The translations under genes were made by a program, and so were the position numbers. From NCBI RefSeq assembly GCF_025947345.1, contig NZ_CP110011.1, forward strand, positions 4,588,001 to 4,652,000: a DNA stretch of 64,000 nt, in the 5' to 3' direction. The notes beneath the pieces were generated by a model. It did not search any database and was not told the origin of the DNA. It saw only the letters and a program-made list of their open reading frames with translations. This document shows, piece after piece, positions 9,692-18,624 of this stretch (the stretch's first letter is position 1; every line of letters starts with the position of its first letter). Source of the stretch: Flavobacterium sp. N502536 (lineage in GTDB: Bacteria > Bacteroidota > Bacteroidia > Flavobacteriales > Flavobacteriaceae).

Positions 9692-10177
9692 TTAAAACCC
9701 ATCTTCAAAAAAATTACCGTTATCCGCAAAAGAATAATAACCTTCCAAAGTAATAATTAAATGATCTACCAATTTAATATCTAAAAGAATTGCTGCTTCG
9801 TTAACTTTTTTTGTAAATAATCGATCAGCAATTGAAGGCAGCGTTTTACCCGAAGGATGATTATGAATCATAATAAAAGCAGATGCATTTGCCTTAATTA
9901 GTGAAGCAAACAATAATTTAAGATCTACCGAAATTCCTGATGTACCTCCGGAAGATACTTCATAAACCCCTAACACCTTATTTGAACGATTGAGTAAAAA
10001 AACTTTACACTGTTCGAAGAACTCAATTTTACCCATGTCCCAAACTTTCAAAGCTAGTTCGTAAGCCGTTTTAGAGGATGAAAGATGAGGTCGTTCCGAA
10101 ACTCTTACTTTATTTTTATAAATCAATTCAATTTCGGATGCAATTTTCCAATCCTGTTTTTCTTTCTTCGATTTCAT
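9692..10177 (-). CDS. RadC-like JAB/MPN-domain protein
   Basis: This 161-residue protein is the RadC-type JAB domain alone, without the N-terminal helix-hairpin-helix of full-length RadC (about 225 residues). The metal-binding signature is HNHPSG (105-110) followed at the right distance by S115 and D118, with a conserved acidic stretch near 52-55. Free RadC-type domains are common in Bacteroidetes, often on or near mobile DNA; despite the name, a repair role is not established, and metal-dependent nuclease or peptidase activity is only presumed. The gene is divergent from a small HTH gene across 135 bp that contain a GC-rich dyad. The ATG at 10177 gives the natural start. Confidence 0.85.
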   Translation of the reverse strand: MKSKKEKQDWKIASEIELIYKNKVRVSERPHLSSSKTAYELALKVWDMGKIEFFEQCKVFLLNRSNKVLGVYEVSSGGTSGISVDLKLLFASLIKANASAFIMIHNHPSGKTLPSIADRLFTKKVNEAAILLDIKLVDHLIITLEGYYSFADNGNFFEDGF

Positions 10178-10265
10178 AATTATTCATATATGTAATTTTC
10201 AAAATGCATCTCTAGACGATCGCCATTGAAAGAATAAAACAAATGTAAGAAAACATATCAAAAGC

Positions 10266-10281
10266 GCGCACTTTCGTACGC
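10266..10281. promoter_or_regulatory. GC-rich dyad between the RadC-like and HTH genes
   Basis: GCGCAC and GTACGC, 5 of 6 bases paired, are separated by TTTC. The sequence stands out in an AT-rich gap between divergent genes, where a small HTH regulator would be expected to bind. The function is inferred from position only. Confidence 0.3.
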
Positions 10282-10312
10282 ATTTTAATTTACTGAATTG
10301 CCTTACTTTGCT

Positions 10313-10555
10313 ATGATGACTGAAATTAATATCAAAATTTGTTTTTATATTTACGAGAACTGGATTAAAACTTATAAATCCCAGAGGTCATTTGCATTAG
10401 ATCACAATATAGAAGAAAGTATAGTTAGAAAAATAAAAAGTACAGCTCTTCAACTAAATAATTCAAACTACAATATTCCAGTAAATACTTTAGATAAAAT
10501 TTGTAACGGTAGAAATATTAAACTTTCTGAATTTTTCAAACTGATTTCTGAATGA
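10313..10555 (+). CDS. Small HTH-like (XRE-type) protein
   Basis: The protein is 80 residues from the first of two adjacent ATG codons (10313 and 10316); an in-frame upstream CTG-type start at 10298 is less likely. It resembles a single XRE helix-turn-helix: SQRSFALDHNIEESIVRKIK looks like the first helices with a long turn, and IPVNTLDKICNGRNIKLSEFFKLI matches the last helices, where XRE proteins commonly have TLxKIaxaLgv-lseff. It is probably a DNA-binding regulator of itself or of the divergent RadC-like gene. A TACTTTG sequence lies only 3 bp before the ATG, so a leaderless transcript is possible. No signal or membrane segment is seen. Confidence 0.55.
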   Translation: MMTEINIKICFYIYENWIKTYKSQRSFALDHNIEESIVRKIKSTALQLNNSNYNIPVNTLDKICNGRNIKLSEFFKLISE

Positions 10556-10689
10556 CAAAGTCCTAGTAAGGGAGAAAGATTAATCTTCAACTTTACATTA
10601 GTCCCAATTATACCACATATATTTCAATCATTTTTTGTTTGAGGCCACACTTTTAATTACTTTTATAGTATTAAATCTGAAGCCCGCTA

Positions 10690-11607
10690 ATGATTATAAA
10701 GAAAAAGAATACCTGGTTCAAAATGCTCTTTGAGTGGAGAGGTTCCGTTTTACCACAACTGCTTCCGAGGCTTTTACTGCTGCTGTTATTCTCCTTCGCC
10801 GTTGTTTATTTTAAACCCTGGCTGATTCAATACGATCTGCACATCAATCCTGCTATTTTTACCCTATTCGGTATTGCTCTGGCAATCTTCCTCGGTTTTA
10901 GAAACAGTGTGAGTTACGATCGTTTCTGGGAAGGCAGAAAACTATGGGGCGCTTTGCTCAACGACACCCGATCTCTCGCACGCCAAAGCATCACGCTTAT
11001 CCCCGATCAGGAATACGAAGCCAAACGCGAAAAGTTTACTAATTTGCTTATTGCTTTTGTATACAGTCTCAAACACCAACTTAGAGAAACTGACCCTACT
11101 ACCGATATGAAACGACTGCTTCCACAAGAACTCGAAGAACAGTTACAGGAAGCTCGGTACAAACCAATCATCCTTTTAAGAGAACTGGGACTTTGGGTTA
11201 AAAACGCCAAATCAGAAAACAAAATCGACAGTGTCACACAATTGGCTTTTGAAGAAAACCTAAACAAACTGTCTGACATTGTTGGCGGATGCGAACGAAT
11301 TGCCGGTACTCCTATCCCCTACACCTATAGTGTATTGTTGCACAGAACGGTTTATATTTATTGCTTTTTATTGTCCTTTGGCTTTGTCGAAACTATGGGC
11401 TGGATTACGCCCTTCATCATTGTTTTTATTGCCTATACTTTTGTGGCCCTAGAAGCAATTGCAGACGAACTCGAAAACCCTTTCGGATTACAGCCTAACG
11501 ATCTGGCACTCGATGCAATGTCGGAAATGATTGAAAACACCTTATTAGAATTAAACAATAAAAAGATAAACCCGGTACGTCAGCAAAAGAATTACTTTAT
11601 TACCTAA
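10690..11607 (+). CDS. Bestrophin-family anion channel (YneE-like)
   Basis: A 305-residue membrane protein of the bestrophin/RFP-TM family, which form pentameric chloride or anion channels in the inner membrane. Family signatures visible are the N-terminal LPQLLPRLLLLLLFSFAVVYF helix, LFGIALAIFLGFRNSVSYDRFWEGRKLWGALLNDTRSLARQ (about 57-98), the GxPIPYTYSVLLHRTVYIYCFLLSFGFVETMGWITPF transmembrane block (about 206-243), and a C-terminal IADELENPFGLQPNDLALDAM segment. Length is normal for the bacterial family. It lies 33 bp upstream of the response regulator on the same strand, so they may be co-transcribed, but no functional link is known. Confidence 0.92.
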   Translation: MIIKKKNTWFKMLFEWRGSVLPQLLPRLLLLLLFSFAVVYFKPWLIQYDLHINPAIFTLFGIALAIFLGFRNSVSYDRFWEGRKLWGALLNDTRSLARQSITLIPDQEYEAKREKFTNLLIAFVYSLKHQLRETDPTTDMKRLLPQELEEQLQEARYKPIILLRELGLWVKNAKSENKIDSVTQLAFEENLNKLSDIVGGCERIAGTPIPYTYSVLLHRTVYIYCFLLSFGFVETMGWITPFIIVFIAYTFVALEAIADELENPFGLQPNDLALDAMSEMIENTLLELNNKKINPVRQQKNYFIT

Positions 11608-11640
11608 AAAAGAAGCCCATACCCCAATTATTTTTCGAAT

Positions 11641-12324
11641 ATGAACAGAGTATTATTAGTCGAAGACGATCCCAGAGTTGCCTCTTTTATTACAAGAGGA
11701 CTTGAAGAACATTTGTATGAAGTAAAAACCATCACCAAAGGTTTTGAAGCCATTAAGGAGGTCATGGAAAATGAGTACAATATCATCATTCTCGATATCA
11801 TGCTGCCGGACATCACCGGATTTGAAGTTTGTGAAGTTTTACGAAGCCGAAAAATAATAGTGCCCATCCTAATTTTAAGTGCACTCGATACGCCTCAGGA
11901 AAAAGTAAAAGGCCTCCAATCCGGCGCCGATGATTATCTAGCGAAACCTTTTATGTTTGAAGAACTCTTGGCCCGAATCAATGCCCAGCTGCGTCGCGCC
12001 GAATTCAGCACCGGAATTCTCGATTTTCAATCCTATGCCGGAATCGAAATCAATATGAAAGAACAAAGTGCAACAAGAGACGGAAAAGAACTCAACCTTT
12101 CGTCAAGAGAACTCAAACTCTTAATTTTCTTTATGAAAAACCGCGAAACCGCATTATCAAGAGTCGCAATCGCGCAAGCCGTCTGGAATATTGATTTTGA
12201 CAGTACCTCAAACACAGTCGACGTTTACATTAACTATTTGCGCAATAAAGTCGACAAAAACTTCCCTACTCCACTCATTCATACGATAAAAGGAACCGGG
12301 TATATGTTGAAGCAGAAGAGTTGA
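11641..12324 (+). CDS. OmpR/PhoB-family response regulator
   Basis: A 227-residue two-domain regulator. The receiver (1-120) has acidic residues D9-D10, the phospho-acceptor D52 in IIILDIMLPD, and K102 in YLAKPF. The winged-helix DNA-binding domain (about 128-225) shows LSSRELKLLIFFMKNRETALSRVAIAQAVW and ends NKVDKNFPTPLIHTIKGTGYML. Its partner is the sensor kinase starting 213 bp downstream. OmpR-type regulators bind direct repeats about 11 bp apart, and such repeats (CTCTAATCT) lie upstream of the Oar-like receptor gene after the kinase gene, making that gene the best candidate target. The stop codon runs directly into a heptamer array. Confidence 0.95.
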   Translation: MNRVLLVEDDPRVASFITRGLEEHLYEVKTITKGFEAIKEVMENEYNIIILDIMLPDITGFEVCEVLRSRKIIVPILILSALDTPQEKVKGLQSGADDYLAKPFMFEELLARINAQLRRAEFSTGILDFQSYAGIEINMKEQSATRDGKELNLSSRELKLLIFFMKNRETALSRVAIAQAVWNIDFDSTSNTVDVYINYLRNKVDKNFPTPLIHTIKGTGYMLKQKS

Positions 12325-12379
12325 AGATGTTATATGTGAGATGTTATATGTGAGATGTGGGATGTGAGATGTGAGATGT
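12324..12379 (+). repeat. Heptamer array (GAGATGT), 8 units, after the regulator stop
   Basis: Eight contiguous 7-bp units (consensus GAGATGT, variants TATATGT, GGGATGT, AAGATGT) start at the last base of the TGA stop codon. The same heptamer, in the same sense relative to the gene, follows two other genes in this window (ending at 44372 and 46465). Confidence 0.85.
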
Positions 12380-12406
12380 GGAAAGAGTAAAGAAGAAAGA
12401 CTATAG

Positions 12407-12470
12407 ATTGAAAATCTGCTAACCCGAGCGATAGCGAACAGGCGAAGCAATCTGCTACATCTGCGAGAGA
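12407..12470 (-). repeat. Copy of a dispersed GCAGATT-type repeat
   Basis: Read on the minus strand it begins TCTCGCAGAT and contains two further GCAGATT blocks, the same framework as the 37-bp elements at 38131, 38698 and 38986. Here about 27 extra bases separate the last two blocks. It lies between regulator and kinase. Confidence 0.55.
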
Positions 12471-12537
12471 AAAAAAACTGCGATACAACTTATTTTGAGT
12501 AAAGTTCCTATTGTATTAAAAACCGAATTAAAGCGTT

Positions 12538-13905
12538 ATGAATCTTAAAAATAAGTTAGCTGTAAATTCTACTTTGCTTTTTGCTTTTATTGTCGGGTTG
12601 CTCATGGCCGGATCTTTTCTTCTTTTCAGAAGCCACATGAAAGATCTTTACTATGACAATCTGGAAGATCATGCGATGACAGCTGCCTTATTTTATTTCA
12701 AAAAAGACGAAATAAAAGAATTCACCAACGAACGTTATCACCAAATTGAAGTTCAATACAACCGAATCAACAACGAATCGATACGGGTTTACGATGCCAA
12801 AACAAAAAAATTATACCTAAAGGATTCTGTTGACATTCCGCTAACCGATCACGATCTGAATAGTATTGTAAAAAACAAAATGGAATCGTTTTCGATAAAC
12901 GACAGGCAGTTTGTGGGGTTATTTTACAAAGACAATCAGGGCGATTTTATAATTGTAGTCTCGGGTATCGATCGTGCCGGTAACCGACAGCTGGATATTC
13001 TGGGCTTTATGTTTATTCTTTTCTATCTGGCCGGTATTCCGCTAAACTATCTTATGGGAACCTTTTTAGCCCGACAAACCTTCCGTCCTTTCTCGGAAGT
13101 CATTGCAAAAGTAAATACCATCACCACCGAGAACCTGCATTCGAGATTAGAAGTTCAGCAGGCTCATGGGAAAGACGAAATCAAAGAACTGGTTACCACT
13201 TTCAACTATCTTTTAGAAAGGCTCGAAACCGGTATTATGACGCAAAAAAATTTCCTCAAAAACGCGTCACACGAACTTAAGACTCCCCTAACCATTATCA
13301 TTGGAGATATCGATGTATCCCTGCAACAGCCCAGAACAAACGAGCAATATGAAGAGATCTTAAAATCGCTTCGAAAAGACACCCTGCACTTAAAATCAAC
13401 TTTAGAAGGACTTCTGGTATTATCGGGACTTGAACTGTCTGAACCTCAGCAAATGGAAACAGTAAGGATCGACGAAATACTATGGAATGTTCTGGAAAAG
13501 AAAGCAATCGAATATCCCGAATCAAAAGTATCGGTAGATTTGAGTGCACTGGCAGAACACGAAAATTTACTTTCGGTCTATGCCAATAAACACATGCTTT
13601 TTATAGCGCTGTACAATATTCTGGACAATGCCATTAAATTCTCATTTCCTGAGCCGGTAACTGTTTTTACGCTTGCAGAAAAAAACAAACTTTTGATACA
13701 AATTACCGATCAGGGGCCCGGAATTGCAGAGCAGGACAAGGAAGCTATTTTTGATCTTTTTTTCAGAAGCGATCATACCCGTCACATACAAGGACAAGGA
13801 TTGGGGCTTTTTATTACCATGCAGATACTCAAACTGCATCACATTACCGTTAACGTCGATTCTGAAGTCGGAAAAAGCACTTCTATCACTTTGCAATTTC
13901 CATAA
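12538..13905 (+). CDS. Membrane sensor histidine kinase
   Basis: A 455-residue kinase with two transmembrane segments (about 11-30 and 155-176) enclosing a 120-residue periplasmic sensor, a HAMP-like linker (about 177-232), a HisKA dimerisation helix with H245 in NASHELKTPL, and an ATPase domain (NILDNAIKFS, DQGPGIAE, GQGLGLFI). It is the partner of the OmpR-type regulator just upstream. The periplasmic domain has no recognised ligand fold. The 213-bp gap to the regulator carries two repeat elements, which is wide for an operon, although a continuous transcript is still likely. The downstream gene is the Oar-like receptor, beyond a 293-bp regulatory region. Confidence 0.93.
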   Translation: MNLKNKLAVNSTLLFAFIVGLLMAGSFLLFRSHMKDLYYDNLEDHAMTAALFYFKKDEIKEFTNERYHQIEVQYNRINNESIRVYDAKTKKLYLKDSVDIPLTDHDLNSIVKNKMESFSINDRQFVGLFYKDNQGDFIIVVSGIDRAGNRQLDILGFMFILFYLAGIPLNYLMGTFLARQTFRPFSEVIAKVNTITTENLHSRLEVQQAHGKDEIKELVTTFNYLLERLETGIMTQKNFLKNASHELKTPLTIIIGDIDVSLQQPRTNEQYEEILKSLRKDTLHLKSTLEGLLVLSGLELSEPQQMETVRIDEILWNVLEKKAIEYPESKVSVDLSALAEHENLLSVYANKHMLFIALYNILDNAIKFSFPEPVTVFTLAEKNKLLIQITDQGPGIAEQDKEAIFDLFFRSDHTRHIQGQGLGLFITMQILKLHHITVNVDSEVGKSTSITLQFP

Positions 13906-14198
13906 ATTGTTTCGTTTTTTCATCGTCGCATTCCAATTTAACAAAGCCTGTTTTTACATTTGGTAACCTTGGCTTAACACTCTAATCTTTCTCTAATCTA
14001 CTTTAAATACAACTCTAATCTTTTTATTTTTAACCACTTACACAAATCATTGATTTTAAAGGCTTAGAAAATTTTAAAAGGATAACCACTTGATAATTTT
14101 AAGGTAACACTATATTTTTTTATCATTTTAAGTTAACAAAAGCGTTAAATCCGATCCGAACAAACAGAGTTTCTTTGTCAAATAAAAACTAAAAATCA
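13906..14198 (+). promoter_or_regulatory. Upstream region of the Oar-like receptor with spaced CTCTAATCT repeats
   Basis: CTCTAATCT occurs at 13980-13988, 13991-13999 and 14013-14021; starts are 11 and 22 bp apart, that is one and two helical turns. The first and third copies agree over 12 bp (ACTCTAATCTTT). This is the layout bound by OmpR/PhoB-type regulators. Further downstream, ATTTTAA-type motifs followed by GG or GTTAAC recur at about 14052, 14071, 14095 and 14125. A TACATTTG sequence at 13955-13962 matches the -7 consensus but lacks a correctly spaced TTG. A TTTCTTTG at 14170-14177 is a one-mismatch alternative nearer the gene. Confidence 0.55.
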
Positions 14199-17100
14199 AT
14201 GACAAAACTAAAACTCTTTTTTTCGGCTGTGATGCTCCTTGTTATGGGAAACATTTTTGCCCAAATTACGACCTCTTCATTATCTGCAAAGGTAAATGAC
14301 GGCACTAGCCCACTTACCGACGCTGAAGTTACTTTAACCCATTTACCTACTAACGCAGTGTACAAAGCTACAACTGACAAACAAGGTAGGTTTAGTTTCG
14401 AAAATTTAAATGCCGGCGGACCTTACGAATTAGAAATTAAAAGTGCTTCCACCAAAGATTACTCTAACGCACAAATACACTTAGCCCTTGGCGATAATGA
14501 TCTGCCAACGATCGTGGTTAGCAAAGGAGATAATAATGTATTAGAAGAAGTGGTCATTACAAGCTCTAAACCTTCTTCTAAAAATAACGGAACCAATATT
14601 AATGAAAAACAGGTGAATGGCCTTCCGTTAATCAACAGAGGAATTCAGGATGTGACCAAACTAGTACCACAGAGTTCTAATAACTCTTTTGCCAGTACCA
14701 ATTTCAGATACAACAACGTTACTATTGACGGTTCGATCAACAATGATGCTATTGGTTTTAGCCCGTCATTAGGAGGACAATCAGGGACTTCAGGGATGCC
14801 GGGAAGCAGTACGCGTTCCAATTCGATAAGTCTTGATGCAATACAGGATATTCAGGTTTATATTGCTCCTTACAATATTAAACTAGGAAACTTTTTAGGC
14901 GGAAGCGTAAATGCCGTTACCCGCAGCGGTACCAACAATGTGAGCGGATCGATTTACAGTTATGGCAGAAACGCAGCCATTACAGGACGCAACAATGCCG
15001 GTGATGGTTCAAAAATGCCAAATTCGTTTGGTGATTATCAAATTGGATTCCGTCTAGGTTTACCAATCGTTAAAGATAAATTGTTCTTCTTTACCAATAT
15101 GGAGTATGCCGAAAGAACAGATCCTTTATTTTACAATGCAGGACAAACCGATTCTAATGGTAAATTGACTTCATTGGTAGACAACACTACCTCGCAACAA
15201 ATCTCGGACTTCGTAAAAACAAACTACGGGTTTGACGCAGGAACTTTCGGTGGATACAACAACTTTGCAAAAAGTCAAAAATTCTTCAACAAATTAGATT
15301 GGAAAATTAATGAAAAACACGCGCTGTCGTTAAGAAACAATACGGTTATCTCTCAGGCTTCCAACTTAGAGCGCGACGCTGCTAACTTCAGGTTCTCCAG
15401 CATGGATTTTACGCAGAAAAACCAATCCATCAGTACCGTTTTAGAACTTAAAAGTCACTTTAACAGCCAGTGGTCCAACTCGTTCATTGCCAGTTACTCG
15501 GCTATCAAAGATTATCGCGATCCAAAATCAAGCAATATCATGTTTCCCCAAACAGAAATTGGTTATAACGGAGGAACAATCTTTTTAGGAAACGATCGTG
15601 AGGCAACAGTATTCAATATGAAACAAAACACGGCCGAAATCACCGACAATCTTACCTATAAAACCGGAAACCACACTTTGTTGTTTGGTACACACAATGA
15701 GTTCTACGACATCAATTACGGATTTGTAAACGCTCTTAACGGAAGAGTATCATACAAATCTTTGGCCGATTTCTACGGCAAACTTCCTACCCGTGTTCGC
15801 GGTACCTACCCTTTTGACGGTTCAACAAGAGATCAGATTTTCAACAATCCATATGCGCAGTTTAAAGTAAACCTTTACAGTGTTTATGTACAGGACGAAA
15901 TTAGAATTGGAAATAAATTAAAACTTACTCCAGGCGTAAGAATTGACTATACAGACTTGCCTACTAAGCCAAAATTGAGTTCACAAGTACAAAACTCTCC
16001 GGCTGATCCTAATTATGGCAACACCTATTCGTACACGCCATTGAGCCAGATTAAAAACAACTTCTTCAGCACAGCATTGGTGTCACCAAGAATTGGATTT
16101 ACTTATAATGTAGACGAAGACAAAACACTTGTTATTAGAGGTGGATCAGGAGTATTTACCGGAAGAATTCCATTTGCATGGCTGGGATATGCTTACTACA
16201 ATGATGGTGTAGGTTACGGAAGTTATGACAAAAACAATCTTACTCCGGCACAGGTTGCAGCAGCGGGAGATCCTTTGGCAAACAATGGATTAAACGGTTA
16301 TCACGATGCAACGCCAAAAGTACAGGCCGATTTAGTTGACAATAAATTTAAAATGCCGGCAGTTTTAAGGAACTCTCTTGCGATCGATAAAATCATCGAT
16401 GGGTACAAATTTACAACCGAAGGGATGTATACCAAAGTAATTCGTGATCTTGAATTTCAACAGGTAAATAAAACCGACAACCCTACTTACTTTTCGTATG
16501 ATACCAATCACCAGATGCCAATTTATGCAGCCAATATAAATCCGGCGTTCTCTAATGCGTATTTATTGTCGAATACCAACAAAGGATACCGATACAGCAT
16601 TACCGAGATGATCTCTAAAACGTACGATTTCGGTCTTAACTTTATGGTGGCTTATACCTACGGAAATTCGAAAGACATTACCAACGGAATCCGTAACTCG
16701 ATGGAGAGTAACTTTCAGATGAACCAGTCGTTAACACCAAACAATCCGCAATTGGCAACATCCAACTTTAATATCAAACACCGAATTGTTTCGAATGTTG
16801 GATATGCTGTAAAAGTAGCCGATAACAATATCTTCTCAGCAAATGTATATTTCAATGCTCAGTCCGGAAATCCGTTTTCATGGGGATTTGTAAACTCCAC
16901 TATTGCAGGAACAGGTCAGGCAGCAGGATTGGCTTATATCTTTAAAGATGCCACAGAAGCAGCGAAATACATTGGTGTAAATGCAGCAGGCGTTCCATCG
17001 GCTACAGCAGCACAGCAGGTAGCAGATTACGAAGCTTTCATTAACGGAAACGATTATTTGAAAAGCAGAAGAGGAAATTTCACCGAAAGAAATGGTGCTA

Positions 17101-17414
17101 CAACACCATGGAACATCCAGGCCGATTTGAAATTAATGGATGAAATCAAAATTACAAAAGTAGGTACTTTACAACTTTCGTTCAGTGTAGCAAATATTGG
17201 AAACCTGATCAATAAAGATTGGGGAAGAAGTTATTTCGTTCCAAACACTTACAATTCAACAGCAAATCTTGGGTTAACAAAATCAGGAAATTTAGGCGGA
17301 GTAGCTACTGGCGATCCAACCTATACGTTCCAAAAACCTTCGACATCACCTTATACTGTAGATCAGTTAGCCTCAAGATTCCAGGGACAATTTGGAGTGA
17401 GGTATACGTTCTAA
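14199..17414 (+). CDS. Oar-like TonB-dependent outer-membrane receptor
   Basis: The 1071-residue outer-membrane protein has a signal peptide (1-22, ending NIFAQ), a carboxypeptidase-regulatory-like domain (about 25-110), a plug domain (EEVVITSSKP near 123, then DAIQDIQVYIAPYNIKLGNFLGGSVNAVTRSGTN) and a large barrel that ends in QFGVRYTF, the typical aromatic end. The NGLPLINRG and SPSLGG motifs with a long barrel mark the Oar-like branch, which usually stands alone without a SusD partner. The substrate is unknown. Genes upstream encode a two-component system whose likely binding repeats lie in front of this gene. A CzcA-type efflux operon is convergent downstream; a link to metals is possible but unproved. 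Confidence 0.92.
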   Translation: MTKLKLFFSAVMLLVMGNIFAQITTSSLSAKVNDGTSPLTDAEVTLTHLPTNAVYKATTDKQGRFSFENLNAGGPYELEIKSASTKDYSNAQIHLALGDNDLPTIVVSKGDNNVLEEVVITSSKPSSKNNGTNINEKQVNGLPLINRGIQDVTKLVPQSSNNSFASTNFRYNNVTIDGSINNDAIGFSPSLGGQSGTSGMPGSSTRSNSISLDAIQDIQVYIAPYNIKLGNFLGGSVNAVTRSGTNNVSGSIYSYGRNAAITGRNNAGDGSKMPNSFGDYQIGFRLGLPIVKDKLFFFTNMEYAERTDPLFYNAGQTDSNGKLTSLVDNTTSQQISDFVKTNYGFDAGTFGGYNNFAKSQKFFNKLDWKINEKHALSLRNNTVISQASNLERDAANFRFSSMDFTQKNQSISTVLELKSHFNSQWSNSFIASYSAIKDYRDPKSSNIMFPQTEIGYNGGTIFLGNDREATVFNMKQNTAEITDNLTYKTGNHTLLFGTHNEFYDINYGFVNALNGRVSYKSLADFYGKLPTRVRGTYPFDGSTRDQIFNNPYAQFKVNLYSVYVQDEIRIGNKLKLTPGVRIDYTDLPTKPKLSSQVQNSPADPNYGNTYSYTPLSQIKNNFFSTALVSPRIGFTYNVDEDKTLVIRGGSGVFTGRIPFAWLGYAYYNDGVGYGSYDKNNLTPAQVAAAGDPLANNGLNGYHDATPKVQADLVDNKFKMPAVLRNSLAIDKIIDGYKFTTEGMYTKVIRDLEFQQVNKTDNPTYFSYDTNHQMPIYAANINPAFSNAYLLSNTNKGYRYSITEMISKTYDFGLNFMVAYTYGNSKDITNGIRNSMESNFQMNQSLTPNNPQLATSNFNIKHRIVSNVGYAVKVADNNIFSANVYFNAQSGNPFSWGFVNSTIAGTGQAAGLAYIFKDATEAAKYIGVNAAGVPSATAAQQVADYEAFINGNDYLKSRRGNFTERNGATTPWNIQADLKLMDEIKITKVGTLQLSFSVANIGNLINKDWGRSYFVPNTYNSTANLGLTKSGNLGGVATGDPTYTFQKPSTSPYTVDQLASRFQGQFGVRYTF

Positions 17415-17438
17415 AGATTGTGTTTTATTTTTTTTATG

Positions 17439-17480
17439 ATCCCCCAGTTCCAATCCCTATGGAGCTGGGGGATTTCTTTT
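17439..17480 (+). terminator. Terminator after the Oar-like receptor
   Basis: A 13-bp stem (ATCCCCCAGTTCC with GGAGCTGGGGGAT, one wobble) with a 9-base loop is followed by TTTCTTTT. It stands 24 bp after the receptor stop and 10 bp before the end of the convergent adaptor gene, and probably insulates both. Confidence 0.85.
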
Positions 17481-17489
17481 AACTTAAAA

Positions 17490-18620
17490 CTACTGCTCTC
17501 CTCCGTTCCTGAAAGCCATCAGCAACGTATAGGCATTTTTGATTACAATTGCCGAAGAAGCATCGATAACCGAAGACTTGATCTGACGGTATCCTTCACT
17601 GGTAGTACCCAATTCAATCGGGACCATTTTAAAATTATGGCCGCCAGTCTTCACAAAAACAAAAAACTTACCCTGCCATCTTACCACAGCATCTTCGGGA
17701 ACTGTAAGCGCTTTTTGATTATCAAACTCAGCCTCAGCATTAATAAAAAGTCCCGGTATTAACGAACTTTCATAGTGATTCACTTTGCAAATTACTTCTG
17801 CTGCACGATCGTCGTTCAGGCTTTGATTGATATAAGCAATTTTTGCTTTGTATTTTTTTGACGGATTGGCATTGGTATAAGCCGTAACCGTCTGCCCAAC
17901 CGAAAGCAGGTGTACGTCTTTCTCAAAAGCATTGATTACCAAAACAATGTCACTCATTTCGATCAGCTCAAAAAGCATATCGGTTGGCGAAATGTATTTG
18001 CCGACATTCACATTAATCTTCGCAACCAAACCATTGATTGGAGAATGAATTGCGACCGTTTTGCTTATCGTTGAAGCTGTGAGTGTTTTAACATTAATCC
18101 CCAGCAATCCCAGTTTTTGTGCCAGCGATGCCATGTAAATGCGTTGTGTTTGCATTTCTGTTGATGTCTGCTCGAACAACTTATCACTGCTGGCCTTCTT
18201 CGCATTAAGCTCTTTCTGGCGGTTAAACTCACTTTGAGCCAACTGAAACTTTTCTTTTGCGGTCAAATAATCCTGTTGCAGCTGTATGTACTGCATGTCT
18301 TCGACTACCGCCAGCAATTGCCCTTTTCGAACATGCATTCCGGCCATTAAATCGGTCTTTTTGATATAACCTCCCAAAGGAATACTTACCGTTACCACAC
18401 TTTTTGGCGGTACGGTAACCGTTCCTTGAAGCTGTAATATTCCTTTCACCGTTCGTTCTTCCGGAGAACCCACCACCAGTCCTGCATTTTTAACCTGTGC
18501 CTCGCTGAACTGAATACTGTTTTCGGCTGTTATTTCTTTTTTAGTCTGTTGTTCTTTTTTATCGCCCTGGCAGGAAACTAAGCCTAAAAAAACTAAAATG
18601 ATGCTGCTATATGTTTTCAT
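17490..18620 (-). CDS. czcB: RND efflux periplasmic adaptor (membrane-fusion protein), lipoprotein
   Basis: This 376-residue HlyD/CzcB-family adaptor links an inner-membrane RND pump with the outer-membrane channel. The N-terminus is a lipoprotein signal (LGLVSC, Cys18). The biotinyl-lipoyl halves are GGYIKKTDLMAGMHVRKGQLLAVVED (about 90-115) and IHSPINGLVAKINVNVGKYI (about 190-210), separated by a coiled-coil hairpin (about 116-175). A beta-barrel domain follows (about 215-300) and then a membrane-proximal domain. It lies 4 bp after the CzcA-TolC gene, clearly in one operon. No His-rich metal-binding extension is seen, so the metal cannot be deduced. The symbol is given by family, not by proven orthology. 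Confidence 0.9.
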   Translation of the reverse strand: MKTYSSIILVFLGLVSCQGDKKEQQTKKEITAENSIQFSEAQVKNAGLVVGSPEERTVKGILQLQGTVTVPPKSVVTVSIPLGGYIKKTDLMAGMHVRKGQLLAVVEDMQYIQLQQDYLTAKEKFQLAQSEFNRQKELNAKKASSDKLFEQTSTEMQTQRIYMASLAQKLGLLGINVKTLTASTISKTVAIHSPINGLVAKINVNVGKYISPTDMLFELIEMSDIVLVINAFEKDVHLLSVGQTVTAYTNANPSKKYKAKIAYINQSLNDDRAAEVICKVNHYESSLIPGLFINAEAEFDNQKALTVPEDAVVRWQGKFFVFVKTGGHNFKMVPIELGTTSEGYRQIKSSVIDASSAIVIKNAYTLLMAFRNGGEQ

Positions 18621-18624
18621 TCTT

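Noticed and set aside
10178..10297. Attachment site or mobile-element boundary near the RadC-like gene
   Set aside because: No direct repeat, integrase or tRNA was found on either side.
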